From positions 22,058-86,057 of the forward strand of contig DXXK01000027.1 in assembly GCA_019416425.1 (NCBI GenBank): a DNA stretch of 64,000 bases. Direction: 5' to 3'. A model generated the notes under the pieces. The model was not told where the DNA came from, did not search any database, and worked only from the letters and a program-made list of their open reading frames with translations. Origin of the DNA: Bacteroidales bacterium. GTDB lineage: Bacteria; Bacteroidota; Bacteroidia; Bacteroidales; Muribaculaceae. Below are positions 44,379-53,102 of the stretch, in pieces (the first letter of the stretch is position 1; every line of letters starts with the position of its first letter). Both the position numbers and the translations under genes were made by a program.

Positions 44379-44420
44379 AGAGGAGACCGTCGGCGAAATC
44401 CGTAGTCTCCTCTTTTTTTA
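44379..44420 (+). terminator. Intrinsic terminator after the PUL-2 exported protein gene
   Basis: AGAGGAGAC (44379-44387) pairs with GTCTCCTCT (44405-44413), then a run of seven T. Read-through would be needed to reach the glucanase gene unless it has its own promoter. Confidence 0.88.
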
Positions 44421-44490
44421 TATAGAATCCCCGACTGACGGGATTCCGGTTCCATGACATCATCACCAACTAACCTAACCTAACATATCT

Positions 44491-47400
44491 ATGATCAGAC
44501 TCAACAAGGCGCTTGTCCTGAGCCTCTCGATGACATGCGCGGCCGTCCTTCCGGCGATGGCCGACAACCTGACGGTGAACACCGACCAGACGCTGGAGGC
44601 GTTCAACGGCAAGACCGTCACGATTACAGGCAAGTGCGAGGTGCATCTTACCTCCAAGACACCCATCGTGAATTCCACGATCAACCTCCAGGGCAACGAC
44701 GCGTGGCTCTACCTTGACGCCGTGAAGCCCTCCAATACCATCGCCGACTACTTAGGCGTCATCTCCGTCGACGGCGCTAAGGCCGACCAGAAGGCCAACG
44801 TCCGCATCGCCCAGTACCGCGGCGGTACGGTAGTGATTCCCCACGGTTTCGAGACCTACGCCAAGGCCGTCACGGTCTACGACCAGCCCAACTGCCAGGG
44901 CAACTCTAAGGAGCTGGCTGTCGAGGAGGTCTACTCCGACCTCGGAGCGTTCAACAACAACATCCGTTCCTTCGTGTTGAAGAAAGGATTCCAGGTGACG
45001 TTCGCCAACAACCCCGACGGCACCGGCCACAGCCGTGTCTACATCGCCGACACCGAGGACCTGACGGTCAACGAGCTGCCCGACGGCTTCGTGACCAAGG
45101 ACGGCACCGACAAGGCCTTCATCTCCTACGCCCGCGTCTGCAAGCATCAATGGGTGTCCAAGAAGGGATGGTGCGGCTGGAACCAGAACGTGCTGTCGTT
45201 CACCAATTCCACCCACTCCTACGCCTGGAGCGCCGATTATCCCGGTGACGCCAACGTCGTGGACCGTGAGTTCGTGCCCCAGCGCCACCACCGTGGCTGG
45301 CCCGGTTTCGACGCCTTCAAGAACATCCGCAACGTCTCCCACATGCTGGGCGACAACGAGCCGGACAACCATAATGACCCCAAGGAGCAGCCTTCCACTC
45401 CGCAGGAGATCATTGAGCTCTGGCCCGAGTACCTGAAGTCCGGTCTCCGCGTAGGCTCGCCCGCTCCCACCAGCATCTGGAGCAACTGGCTGGCGCCTTT
45501 CTTCGCAATCGCCGACTCACTGAACTACCGTGTGGACTACGTGGTCTACCATCAGTACGAGGCCACGGATGACTTCAAGGGCCGTATCGATAGGGCCGTC
45601 AGTGATTCCAAAGGACGTCCCGTGTGGGTCACCGAGTGGAACAACGGCGCCAACTGGACCAACGAGTCCTGGCCCGATGCAAAGGGACCGCGCCGCGACG
45701 CTGACTGCAACATCATCTGGTACCGTATGGTCGGCGACAAGGAAGTGGTATGCAACGAGGGTGATCCGGATGCCTACACCAAGACAGTGGACAGGCCGCT
45801 GACCGAGGCCAACGCCAAGAAACAGCTGGAGTATATGAAGAAGGCCCTGGCCAACCAGGATAATCTCGACAAGCTGGAGCGGCTGCACTTCTACAACGCC
45901 GTACAGGATGCCCGCGCCGTCGAGATCGACGGCAAGCTGACCCCCGCCGGCAAGTACTTCGCCGAGTACAACCAGAAGTTGGCGTACACCAAGAAATCCG
46001 AGTTCGTGCATGAGTGGAAGATCGCATGTCCCTTCATCTACCTGAGCTACACTCCTGACTTCAAGAACACGCGCCTGACATGGTACGACCACAATGGCGA
46101 GACCGGCAAGAACTACATCGTAGAGCGCCGCGACGAAGGCGGTAACTGGGTACAGGCCAAGACCCTGGTGCAGGGCGTTGACTATCAGCCCGGCGAGACG
46201 GTGACGTTCGAGGAGAAGATCGACATGGACAGCAAGCGTGAGTACCGCGTCAAGGCTACATCCTACAAGGGCGAGGCCTCCATCTACTCACGTATCCAGA
46301 CCGTATGGCGCGACAACCAGGTTTCCGCTCCGGACCTTAAGGGTCTGGCCCGCGACCCCTACAACGTCGACCTGAGCTGGAACGCGATCGATGGCGCACG
46401 CGCCTATCGTCTGGAGCGTCGCGACGCCGATGACGCCGAGTTCAAGGTTGTTGTCGAGAGCACGCAGGAGACCAAGTACGCCGATTCCCAGGACATCACG
46501 TCCACCAAGGACTACTGGTACCGTGTATCCGTGCTGAGCAACTGCGACGAGACTCCCGTGTCGGAGATCGTCAAGGTTCACGTGCCCGCGCTGACCGAGG
46601 CCCCCGAAGGCGTGTTCGACCTGATGGCCTCCTCGGGCGACGGTGTCGTGACGCTGAGCTGGACCAAGACCTACCGCACAGTCTGGGATGTGGAGCGTTC
46701 CGAGAACCGTGAGTCCGGCTACGCGGCCGTGGCTTCCGACCTCTCCGGCCAGAAATATACCGACAAGAGCGTCCAGAACGGCAAGACCTACTGGTACCGT
46801 CTCATCCCGAAGCGTTCCACCGACAAGTCGCTGGTAGGCGCAGCTTCCGCACCCGTGCAGGCTACTCCCGCCGCCGGCAACTACTTCTACGTTCCCTTCA
46901 CCGAGGGTAAGGGCGCCGTTGCCCAGGATTACTACGGTGGCAAGAACGGCACGCTGGAGGGCGCCACCTGGACCGAGGGCCGCGACGGCAAGGCCAACAG
47001 CGCCGTGAAGATCAGTTCCGCCGCAAAGTCGTTCGTCTCGTTCCCCACCGGATTCATCGCCGACCTCAAGGACTTCACCATCTCGCTGTGGCTGAAGCGC
47101 ACCGGCGACAACGTGGGCCGTGTGTTCGACTTCGGCTCAAGCCATACGGAGTCCATGCTCTTCGACTATGGATTCAACAACAAGAACGGTTTCCGCTACA
47201 AGCTACGTCACGGCAACGCCAACAACAACCGCGACTACAACGCGACGCTGGAGAAGGACAAGTGGTACAACATCGCCCTGTCGCAGAAGGACGGCAAACT
47301 GAGCGTCTACCTCAACGGCGAGCAGATCGGCAAGACCACCGACGAGAAGAATCCCGCCGACCTGGGCAAGACCACCCAGAACTGGCTCGGCAAGTCGATG

Positions 47401-47736
47401 TGGTTCGACAACGGCGACCCCTATCCCGACTATGCTTACGATGACTTCTACATCTTCAACCGCGCATTCACGCAGGAGGAGATCAAGGACCTGATGAACC
47501 GCCAGGGTTACAGTGGAGTGGAGGTCATCAACGCAGACGCCGAGGACGACGGCATGCGTGTCTACGGTTACGGCGACCAGATCACCGTGATCGCTCCCAA
47601 GGCAATGAAACTGAATGTCTACACCATCGACGGCACGCTGGTTCGTTCCGTCAGCCTGCAGGAGGGCCTCAATACCCTTGACGGCTTCGCCGCCGGCATC
47701 TACGTGGTGGGCAACTTCAAGATCATGCTGAAATAA
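44491..47736 (+). CDS. Multidomain GH128-like (Asl1 family) endo-beta-1,3-glucanase with crystallin-like, FN3 and LamG domains
   Basis: A 1081-residue exported enzyme. After the signal peptide (to about residue 24) comes a beta/gamma-crystallin-like module (about 122-192: VYDQPNCQGNSKEL, then FNNNIRSFVLKKG). The catalytic part, about 215-500, is of the Asl1/GH128 type: GDNEPDNHND with Glu290 as likely acid/base and WVTEWNNG with Glu382 as likely nucleophile. Two or three fibronectin-III-like repeats follow to about 790 (VDLSWNAIDGARAYRLERRD and VVTLSWTKTYRTVWDVERSE), then a concanavalin/LamG-type domain at about 800-1000 (KDFTISLWLKRTGDN) and a sorting-like tail (VYTIDGTLVRSVSL). GH128 enzymes cleave beta-1,3-glucans, so this gene gives the best clue to the PUL-2 substrate. 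The GH128 call is by motif spacing only; a neighbouring clan A family is possible. Confidence 0.68.
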   Translation: MIRLNKALVLSLSMTCAAVLPAMADNLTVNTDQTLEAFNGKTVTITGKCEVHLTSKTPIVNSTINLQGNDAWLYLDAVKPSNTIADYLGVISVDGAKADQKANVRIAQYRGGTVVIPHGFETYAKAVTVYDQPNCQGNSKELAVEEVYSDLGAFNNNIRSFVLKKGFQVTFANNPDGTGHSRVYIADTEDLTVNELPDGFVTKDGTDKAFISYARVCKHQWVSKKGWCGWNQNVLSFTNSTHSYAWSADYPGDANVVDREFVPQRHHRGWPGFDAFKNIRNVSHMLGDNEPDNHNDPKEQPSTPQEIIELWPEYLKSGLRVGSPAPTSIWSNWLAPFFAIADSLNYRVDYVVYHQYEATDDFKGRIDRAVSDSKGRPVWVTEWNNGANWTNESWPDAKGPRRDADCNIIWYRMVGDKEVVCNEGDPDAYTKTVDRPLTEANAKKQLEYMKKALANQDNLDKLERLHFYNAVQDARAVEIDGKLTPAGKYFAEYNQKLAYTKKSEFVHEWKIACPFIYLSYTPDFKNTRLTWYDHNGETGKNYIVERRDEGGNWVQAKTLVQGVDYQPGETVTFEEKIDMDSKREYRVKATSYKGEASIYSRIQTVWRDNQVSAPDLKGLARDPYNVDLSWNAIDGARAYRLERRDADDAEFKVVVESTQETKYADSQDITSTKDYWYRVSVLSNCDETPVSEIVKVHVPALTEAPEGVFDLMASSGDGVVTLSWTKTYRTVWDVERSENRESGYAAVASDLSGQKYTDKSVQNGKTYWYRLIPKRSTDKSLVGAASAPVQATPAAGNYFYVPFTEGKGAVAQDYYGGKNGTLEGATWTEGRDGKANSAVKISSAAKSFVSFPTGFIADLKDFTISLWLKRTGDNVGRVFDFGSSHTESMLFDYGFNNKNGFRYKLRHGNANNNRDYNATLEKDKWYNIALSQKDGKLSVYLNGEQIGKTTDEKNPADLGKTTQNWLGKSMWFDNGDPYPDYAYDDFYIFNRAFTQEEIKDLMNRQGYSGVEVINADAEDDGMRVYGYGDQITVIAPKAMKLNVYTIDGTLVRSVSLQEGLNTLDGFAAGIYVVGNFKIMLK

Positions 47737-47756
47737 CCCGGTACATATTCCGGCCT

Positions 47757-47776
47757 TGGAGGGCGTGAGCCCTCCA
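47757..47776 (+). other. Perfect 8-bp hairpin after the GH128-like gene
   Basis: TGGAGGGC (47757-47764) pairs with GCCCTCCA (47769-47776), GTGA loop. No T-run, so a weak terminator or mRNA end stabiliser at best. Confidence 0.45.
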
Positions 47777-47810
47777 GGGTCTCAAATCCTCTCTCCGCAA
47801 CCTTGATGAA

Positions 47811-47860
47811 TCCCGATTGATCCCGATTAATCCCGATTAGTCTGGATTAATCCTAATCAA
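47811..47860 (+). repeat. Five 10-nt tandem repeat units before HTCS-2
   Basis: Units TCCCGATTGA, TCCCGATTAA, TCCCGATTAG, TCTGGATTAA, TCCTAATCAA end ten bases before the HTCS-2 ATG, thus inside its leader, where copy changes could alter translation. Confidence 0.8.
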
Positions 47861-47870
47861 CTCTACCATT

Positions 47871-50800
47871 ATGCTGAAGAACACAAGGAGGCGGTTGTCC
47901 CGCTTATTGACATTGGTGATTGCGGCCGTTACGGCCACGCAGGCGTTCGGCGGAATGACGTCGACGGTCGAGAACCTCAACATCCGTGACGGACTCAGCA
48001 ACAATTACGTCACCGCCATCGTGCAGGACAAACGCGGCGAGATCTGGGTGGGTACCGAGGCCGGACTGAACCGCTTCAACGGACACAGTTTCATGAATTT
48101 CACCGTCGGCGACATCGGATTGCCGGGCGATGCAGTGACGGCGTTGCAGTATGACGGCAAGAACGACCGGCTGTGGGTAGGAACCAAATCGGGCCTTGCC
48201 GTGATTCAGCTGCCCGACCTGACACCGGTCCAGCTCAAGAAGCCAGCCGACATGGGCGACTACAACATCACCGACATCACGCCCGCCTCCGACGGGGGCC
48301 TGTGGATCGTGAACCATTACGGCTCCGTGACGCATTACGACCCCGAGACCGGCAGGTTCAATGTGTTCAGCACCAAGAATGTGCCCGGTCTGCCCAACGA
48401 GATGCTCACGGCCTCCGACGACGGTTACGGCAACCTTCTGATCGGCCACTTCACCGACGGACTCTCGGTGGTGGACATGAAGACCCGCAAGCTGCGCCGT
48501 TACACGGCCGACTCAGGCAATCCCGGCTCGCTCCCCGGCAACCGTGTCCGAATCATCCGTACCGATACGTTCAATAACATCTGGGTGGGCACCTCCAAGG
48601 GTCTGAGCCGCTTCGACGTGCGCAACGGCAAGTTCACCACCTTCCGTCACAGCAGCGGCAATCCCGCGTCGCTGGCCGGTGACGCCGTCTACGCCGTGAC
48701 CGAGACTCCCGACGGGACACTGTGGATAGGAACGGATATCGGCGGCGTCAGCTGTGTGCCCGTCCGCGACATCGCGGCCGCCACTCCTGCCGACCCTCCG
48801 GCTTTCTCCAACATCATCGTCTCAAACGACAGTCATGGCGTCAGCTCCAAGAACATCCGCTCCATACTTAACGATTCCTACGGCAACATCTGGATCGGCA
48901 ACTTCAGCTCCGGCCTGGACTTCATCCCGCACCGCCAGCCTCCATTCCGCAAGACCCAGTATTTCGAGTTTGTCGGCAACGGAGCGCGCACCAAGTCGGT
49001 ATGGAGCCTGCTGAGCGAGCCCAACGGCGATATCTGGGGCGGTGGCGAGAATGAGATCGCCCTGTTTCGCGACGGCAACATGGTCCGCGCCATTGACCTG
49101 ACGCCCTACCTGACGCGTGCCTACGACCGTGTGGAGGACCTGACGGCCATAGGCGACAAGCTCCTGATCGGCCTCGACAACAACGGCGTGCTTGAGTTGG
49201 GTCCCGACCGTCACTCAATCCGTCGCGTCCCAATGCCAGGCGTACCCGACAAACCGATGAACTCCTTCACCAACGTCGGCGACTCGCTGGTTGTGATCGG
49301 TGCCGAGGACGGCCTCTACATCTACCGCGACGGTGCCATCACACGCCCGCAGAATGTCAATGACGAGATGAAGTGGCTGTCGGTCAACTCAGTCGCCGTG
49401 GACCGTCAGGGCAAGTACTGGGTCGGAACCTACGGCGGAGGCATATTGGTGTTCGGCCATGACGGACGCCTTGTGTCGCGCCTGGACAACACCGCCATTC
49501 CGTCGTCGGTCGTGAACCATGTCGTGCTCGACTCCCGCGGATACATCTGGGCTGCGACCGGCAACGGTGTCCTGATGTTCCCTGACACCTCTGACCCTAA
49601 GACTTTCAAGTCGTTCAGCACCGAGCAGGGACTGACGGACCGTTACTGCCGCGCAATCGCCGAGGATGCCGCCGGCGACATATGGATATCAACCAACGGA
49701 TCGATATCCCGCTGGAACCGGATCACCAGCCGTATTGAGAATTTCGACCACCGCGCCGGACTGCCCCGGTCATCGTTCATGTCGCGCGCCGTAACCGTCG
49801 CTCCCGACGGCCAGATACATTTCGGCTCGCTCAACGGTATCTGGTCATTCGTCCCGCAGGATGTCGTGACCAACGAGCGTCTGGCGCCGATCGTGATCTA
49901 CGGCTGCGAGTCGCTGGCCGACGACGAGGGCGGCAAGCATAATTCCCTGATTCCCCTGAAGGACGGCAGGTTCGAGGTTCCCTACGACCGAAACTCAATC
50001 CGTATCTACTTCTCCGTCCCCGACTATTCCCAGGTCAGGATGGTTGAGTACGAGTACATGATGGTGGGCATGGACAGGGAGTGGCACTCCACCCAGGGCC
50101 AGAACTACGTGATCTTCCGCAATCTGCCGGCCGGCAAGTACACCTTCAAGGTGCGAGCCCGCCTCTATAACGGCGAGGAGACCACCGAGGCCTCCGTCCG
50201 CATCAACGTAATTCCGCCGGTCTGGCAGCGGTGGTACGCCATTCTGTTCTACGTCATGGTGCTCGGCGCGGTAGTGACCTACTTCATGGTGCTGCGCGAC
50301 CGCCGCGTGAAGCGCGACGCCGCCATCGCCATGGAGCTGGAGAACACACAGGCGCAGCAGCGTCTGGACAACGAGCGTCTGCGTTTCTACACCAACATCT
50401 CGCACGAGCTCCGCACCCCCTTGACGCTGATCATCGGGCCGCTCGAGGACCTGAGCAGCAATCCCCAGATGCCTGCCAAGTTCCGCAAGAAGCTCGACAT
50501 GGTCCACCACAGCGCGCAGAGCCTCCTGAATCTGGTCAACGAGCTGCTGGAGTTCCGCAAGACCGAGACGGCCAACCGCCGTCTGTGCGTCACCCCAGGC
50601 AACCTTGCCGCGCTTGTCACCGAACTGGGTCTGAAATTCAAGGAATTCAACCGCAATCCCGAGGTGGAGGTCAGGATCGAGGTGGACAAGAGCGTGCCCA
50701 TGTTTCTGTTCGACCGCGAGATTGTCAGGACCATCATAAACAATCTGATGAGCAACGCGCTGAAGTACACGCCCGACGGCCAGGTCACCCTTGGCCTGCG

Positions 50801-51959
50801 CATGGTGGAGCAGCCTGCCGTCCAGTCTGACAGGTCCGACAGGCCCGACGGGTCTGACCAGTCCGGCATGGCCCGCTATGCCGAGATTTACGTGGCGGAC
50901 ACGGGCCTGGGAATCTCCAGGCAGGACCTGGACCATATCTTCGACCGGTTCTACCGTGGCGGCGACGAGAACACCGCCACCGGTACGGGAATAGGCCTGA
51001 GTTTCTCCAAGACGCTGGCCCAGCTGCACAAGGCACTCATCAGTGTGGAGAGCGTGGAGGGCGAGGGCTCGGTGTTCCGTCTGCAGTTGCCCGTGGACGA
51101 GACCTATCCCGAAGCCGCGCACGGCAAGCCGCGTGAGGCCGAGATCATCGAGGAGGAGGATAAGGAGGAGGACAAGATGCCTACATTGCTCATTGTCGAG
51201 GACAACGCCGACATCCGCGAGTATGTCAAGGAATCGTTCAAGAACCGCTTCAAGGTGGAGGGCGCGTGTGACGGCAAGGAGGGTCTGGAGAAAGCCCGCG
51301 CCATAATGCCCGACATAATAATCTCCGACATCATGATGCCGGCTATGGACGGTGTGGAGATGTGCCGCCGCCTCAAGTCCGACATCAACACCAGCCATAT
51401 CCCAGTGGTGCTGCTCACCGCCAAGGATTCCATCGAGGACAAGGAGGTGGGTTACCAGGCCGGCGCCGAGTCCTACATCACCAAGCCATTCAGCGCGCGG
51501 CTGCTGTCGGCCCGTATCGACAACATAATCCGGGCGCACCGCCGCATGGCCCAGCATTTCAACTCCGGCGTCGCGGCACCCGTGCCCGCGGCCATGCCCG
51601 AGGAGAAGGACGAGGAGATCCGCCCCAGGCTCAACAAGCTGGACCGCGAGTTCCTCGACAAGTTCGATAAGCTGATTGCCGACAATATCCAGAACCCCAA
51701 CCTGAGCATCACCATGATCGCCGACCATTTCCACATGAGCAACTCGACGGTCTATCGTAAGATCCTGACCCTGACGGGACAGACCCCGGTGAAACTGATA
51801 CGCCGCTCGCGCCTCAACATGGCCCGGCAGCTGCTGGTGGACGGCCATACGGTCAGCGAGGCGGCCTACTCCAGCGGCTTCAACGACCTGGGCTATTTCC
51901 GCTCGTGCTTCAAGGAGGACTTCGGCGTATCTCCGTCGGCCTACAAGAAAAGCTTGTAA
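47871..51959 (+). CDS. Hybrid two-component system sensor/regulator HTCS-2 (PUL-2)
   Basis: A 1362-residue one-protein sensor and activator. Order: signal/anchor (about 8-27), two Reg_prop propellers (about 30-700), Y_Y_Y domain (about 705-783), a membrane span at about 788-808, HisKA with TNISHELRTPLTL (His845), HATPase with NNLMSNALKYT and ADTGLGIS boxes, receiver with SDIMMPAMDG (Asp1153) and TKPF, and AraC-type helix-turn-helix ending GFNDLGYFRSCFKEDFG. Key residues are all present. The HATPase domain carries an unusual insertion at residues 986-999 (SDRSDRPDGSDQSG), encoded by a 9-nt tandem repeat. It lies at the end of PUL-2 and should control it, sensing a glucan fragment if the GH128 call is right. 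Its stop codon overlaps the ruvB promoter. Confidence 0.95.
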   Translation: MLKNTRRRLSRLLTLVIAAVTATQAFGGMTSTVENLNIRDGLSNNYVTAIVQDKRGEIWVGTEAGLNRFNGHSFMNFTVGDIGLPGDAVTALQYDGKNDRLWVGTKSGLAVIQLPDLTPVQLKKPADMGDYNITDITPASDGGLWIVNHYGSVTHYDPETGRFNVFSTKNVPGLPNEMLTASDDGYGNLLIGHFTDGLSVVDMKTRKLRRYTADSGNPGSLPGNRVRIIRTDTFNNIWVGTSKGLSRFDVRNGKFTTFRHSSGNPASLAGDAVYAVTETPDGTLWIGTDIGGVSCVPVRDIAAATPADPPAFSNIIVSNDSHGVSSKNIRSILNDSYGNIWIGNFSSGLDFIPHRQPPFRKTQYFEFVGNGARTKSVWSLLSEPNGDIWGGGENEIALFRDGNMVRAIDLTPYLTRAYDRVEDLTAIGDKLLIGLDNNGVLELGPDRHSIRRVPMPGVPDKPMNSFTNVGDSLVVIGAEDGLYIYRDGAITRPQNVNDEMKWLSVNSVAVDRQGKYWVGTYGGGILVFGHDGRLVSRLDNTAIPSSVVNHVVLDSRGYIWAATGNGVLMFPDTSDPKTFKSFSTEQGLTDRYCRAIAEDAAGDIWISTNGSISRWNRITSRIENFDHRAGLPRSSFMSRAVTVAPDGQIHFGSLNGIWSFVPQDVVTNERLAPIVIYGCESLADDEGGKHNSLIPLKDGRFEVPYDRNSIRIYFSVPDYSQVRMVEYEYMMVGMDREWHSTQGQNYVIFRNLPAGKYTFKVRARLYNGEETTEASVRINVIPPVWQRWYAILFYVMVLGAVVTYFMVLRDRRVKRDAAIAMELENTQAQQRLDNERLRFYTNISHELRTPLTLIIGPLEDLSSNPQMPAKFRKKLDMVHHSAQSLLNLVNELLEFRKTETANRRLCVTPGNLAALVTELGLKFKEFNRNPEVEVRIEVDKSVPMFLFDREIVRTIINNLMSNALKYTPDGQVTLGLRMVEQPAVQSDRSDRPDGSDQSGMARYAEIYVADTGLGISRQDLDHIFDRFYRGGDENTATGTGIGLSFSKTLAQLHKALISVESVEGEGSVFRLQLPVDETYPEAAHGKPREAEIIEEEDKEEDKMPTLLIVEDNADIREYVKESFKNRFKVEGACDGKEGLEKARAIMPDIIISDIMMPAMDGVEMCRRLKSDINTSHIPVVLLTAKDSIEDKEVGYQAGAESYITKPFSARLLSARIDNIIRAHRRMAQHFNSGVAAPVPAAMPEEKDEEIRPRLNKLDREFLDKFDKLIADNIQNPNLSITMIADHFHMSNSTVYRKILTLTGQTPVKLIRRSRLNMARQLLVDGHTVSEAAYSSGFNDLGYFRSCFKEDFGVSPSAYKKSL
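50826..50870 (+). repeat. 9-nt tandem repeat inserted in frame in HTCS-2
   Basis: Units TCTGACAGG, TCCGACAGG, CCCGACGGG, TCTGACCAG and TCCGGCATG encode Ser-Asp-Arg-type triplets between the N and D boxes of the ATPase domain. TCTGACCAG is identical to a unit of the intergenic repeat at 43217-43261. Confidence 0.85.
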
Positions 51960-51984
51960 TATCCGCCGAGAAGTTGTAACTTTG
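51954..51984 (+). promoter_or_regulatory. ruvB promoter overlapping the HTCS-2 stop codon
   Basis: TTG at 51954-51956 (the last sense codon of HTCS-2), twenty bases, TAACTTTG at 51977-51984. The ruvB ATG follows four bases later, so the message should be leaderless. Confidence 0.82.
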
Positions 51985-51988
51985 CAGT

Positions 51989-53023
51989 ATGGCAGAAGAA
52001 TTTGACATACGCGGGCAAAGCGCGAAGCCTCAGGGCACCGACACTGACATAGAGCGGGCGTTACGGCCCCTGCGCTTCGACGACTTCACGGGCCAGTCGG
52101 GCATCATCGACAATCTGCGCGTGTTCGTGCAGGCCGCCAGGATGCGCGGCGAGAGCCTGGACCACACGCTGCTGCACGGTCCTCCCGGACTGGGCAAGAC
52201 CACTTTGTCCAATATCGTGGCCAACGAGCTGGGAGTCGGTTTCAAGACCACATCGGGACCCGTGCTGGACAAGCCGGGCGATCTGGCGGGAATCCTGATG
52301 TCGCTGGAGCCGCACGATGTCCTGTTCATCGACGAGATCCACCGCCTGCATCCCGTAGTGGAGGAGTACCTCTACTCGGCCATGGAGGATTTCCGCATCG
52401 ACATCCTTCTGGACAAGGGCCCCGGGGCCAAAAGCGTGCAGCTGCAGATTTCGCCCTTCACGCTGATCGGGGCCACCACGCGCAGCGGCAACCTGACGGC
52501 GCCGTTGCGCGCCCGGTTCGGCATACAGTGCCACCTGGAGTACTACGACCATGAGCTGCTGCGCCGCATCGTGGAGCGCTCGGCGGGACTGCTGCGCACG
52601 GGCATCGACCCGGAGGCGGCCACCGAGATCGCCATGCGCAGCCGCGGCACGCCGCGTGTGGCCAACTCGCTGCTGCGCCGAGTGCGCGACTTCGCCATGG
52701 TCAAGGGAAACGGCAACATCGACCTGCCCATCGCCCGACATGCCCTGGAGGCCCTGCATATCGACCGGTACGGTCTGGACGAAATCGACAACAAGATCCT
52801 GCTGACCATCATCGACAAGTTCAAGGGGGGACCCGTGGGCCTGAACACCATCGCAACCGCCATAGGCGAGGATCCCGGAACCATCGAGGAGGTCTATGAG
52901 CCGTTCCTGATCAAGGAGGGATTCATGCAGCGCACCCCGCGCGGACGCGAGGTCACCGACCTGGCCTACCGTCACCTGCGCCGCTCGCGCAACTCCGTAG
53001 CCGGCGGCCTTTTCGAGACTTGA
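51989..53023 (+). CDS. ruvB: Holliday junction branch-migration ATPase RuvB
   Basis: Motor that drives branch migration of Holliday junctions with RuvA. The 344-residue AAA+ protein has Walker A GPPGLGKTT, Walker B VLFIDEIHRLHP, sensor 1 LIGATTRSGNLTAPLRARFG with the arginine finger region, and the winged-helix C-terminus (PFLIKEGFMQRTPRGREVT). Length is standard. There is no SD-like sequence, in keeping with a leaderless start. A 9-nt tandem repeat separates it from the flippase gene. Confidence 0.98.
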   Translation: MAEEFDIRGQSAKPQGTDTDIERALRPLRFDDFTGQSGIIDNLRVFVQAARMRGESLDHTLLHGPPGLGKTTLSNIVANELGVGFKTTSGPVLDKPGDLAGILMSLEPHDVLFIDEIHRLHPVVEEYLYSAMEDFRIDILLDKGPGAKSVQLQISPFTLIGATTRSGNLTAPLRARFGIQCHLEYYDHELLRRIVERSAGLLRTGIDPEAATEIAMRSRGTPRVANSLLRRVRDFAMVKGNGNIDLPIARHALEALHIDRYGLDEIDNKILLTIIDKFKGGPVGLNTIATAIGEDPGTIEEVYEPFLIKEGFMQRTPRGREVTDLAYRHLRRSRNSVAGGLFET

Positions 53024-53031
53024 TTACCATA

Positions 53032-53094
53032 ACTCTTATAACTCTTATAAGTCTTATAACTTTTATGACCTCTGACCTCTTATTACCTCTTACA
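53032..53094 (+). repeat. Seven degenerate 9-nt tandem units before the flippase gene
   Basis: Units ACTCTTATA (twice), AGTCTTATA, ACTTTTATG, ACCTCTGAC, CTCTTATTA and CCTCTTACA fill the gap from nine bases after the ruvB stop to eight bases before the GTG start of the flippase gene. Confidence 0.8.
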
Positions 53095-53102
53095 CAAACA
53101 TC

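Noticed and set aside
53032..53094. CRISPR-like array
   Set aside because: The units are directly adjacent with no spacers and only 9 nt long.
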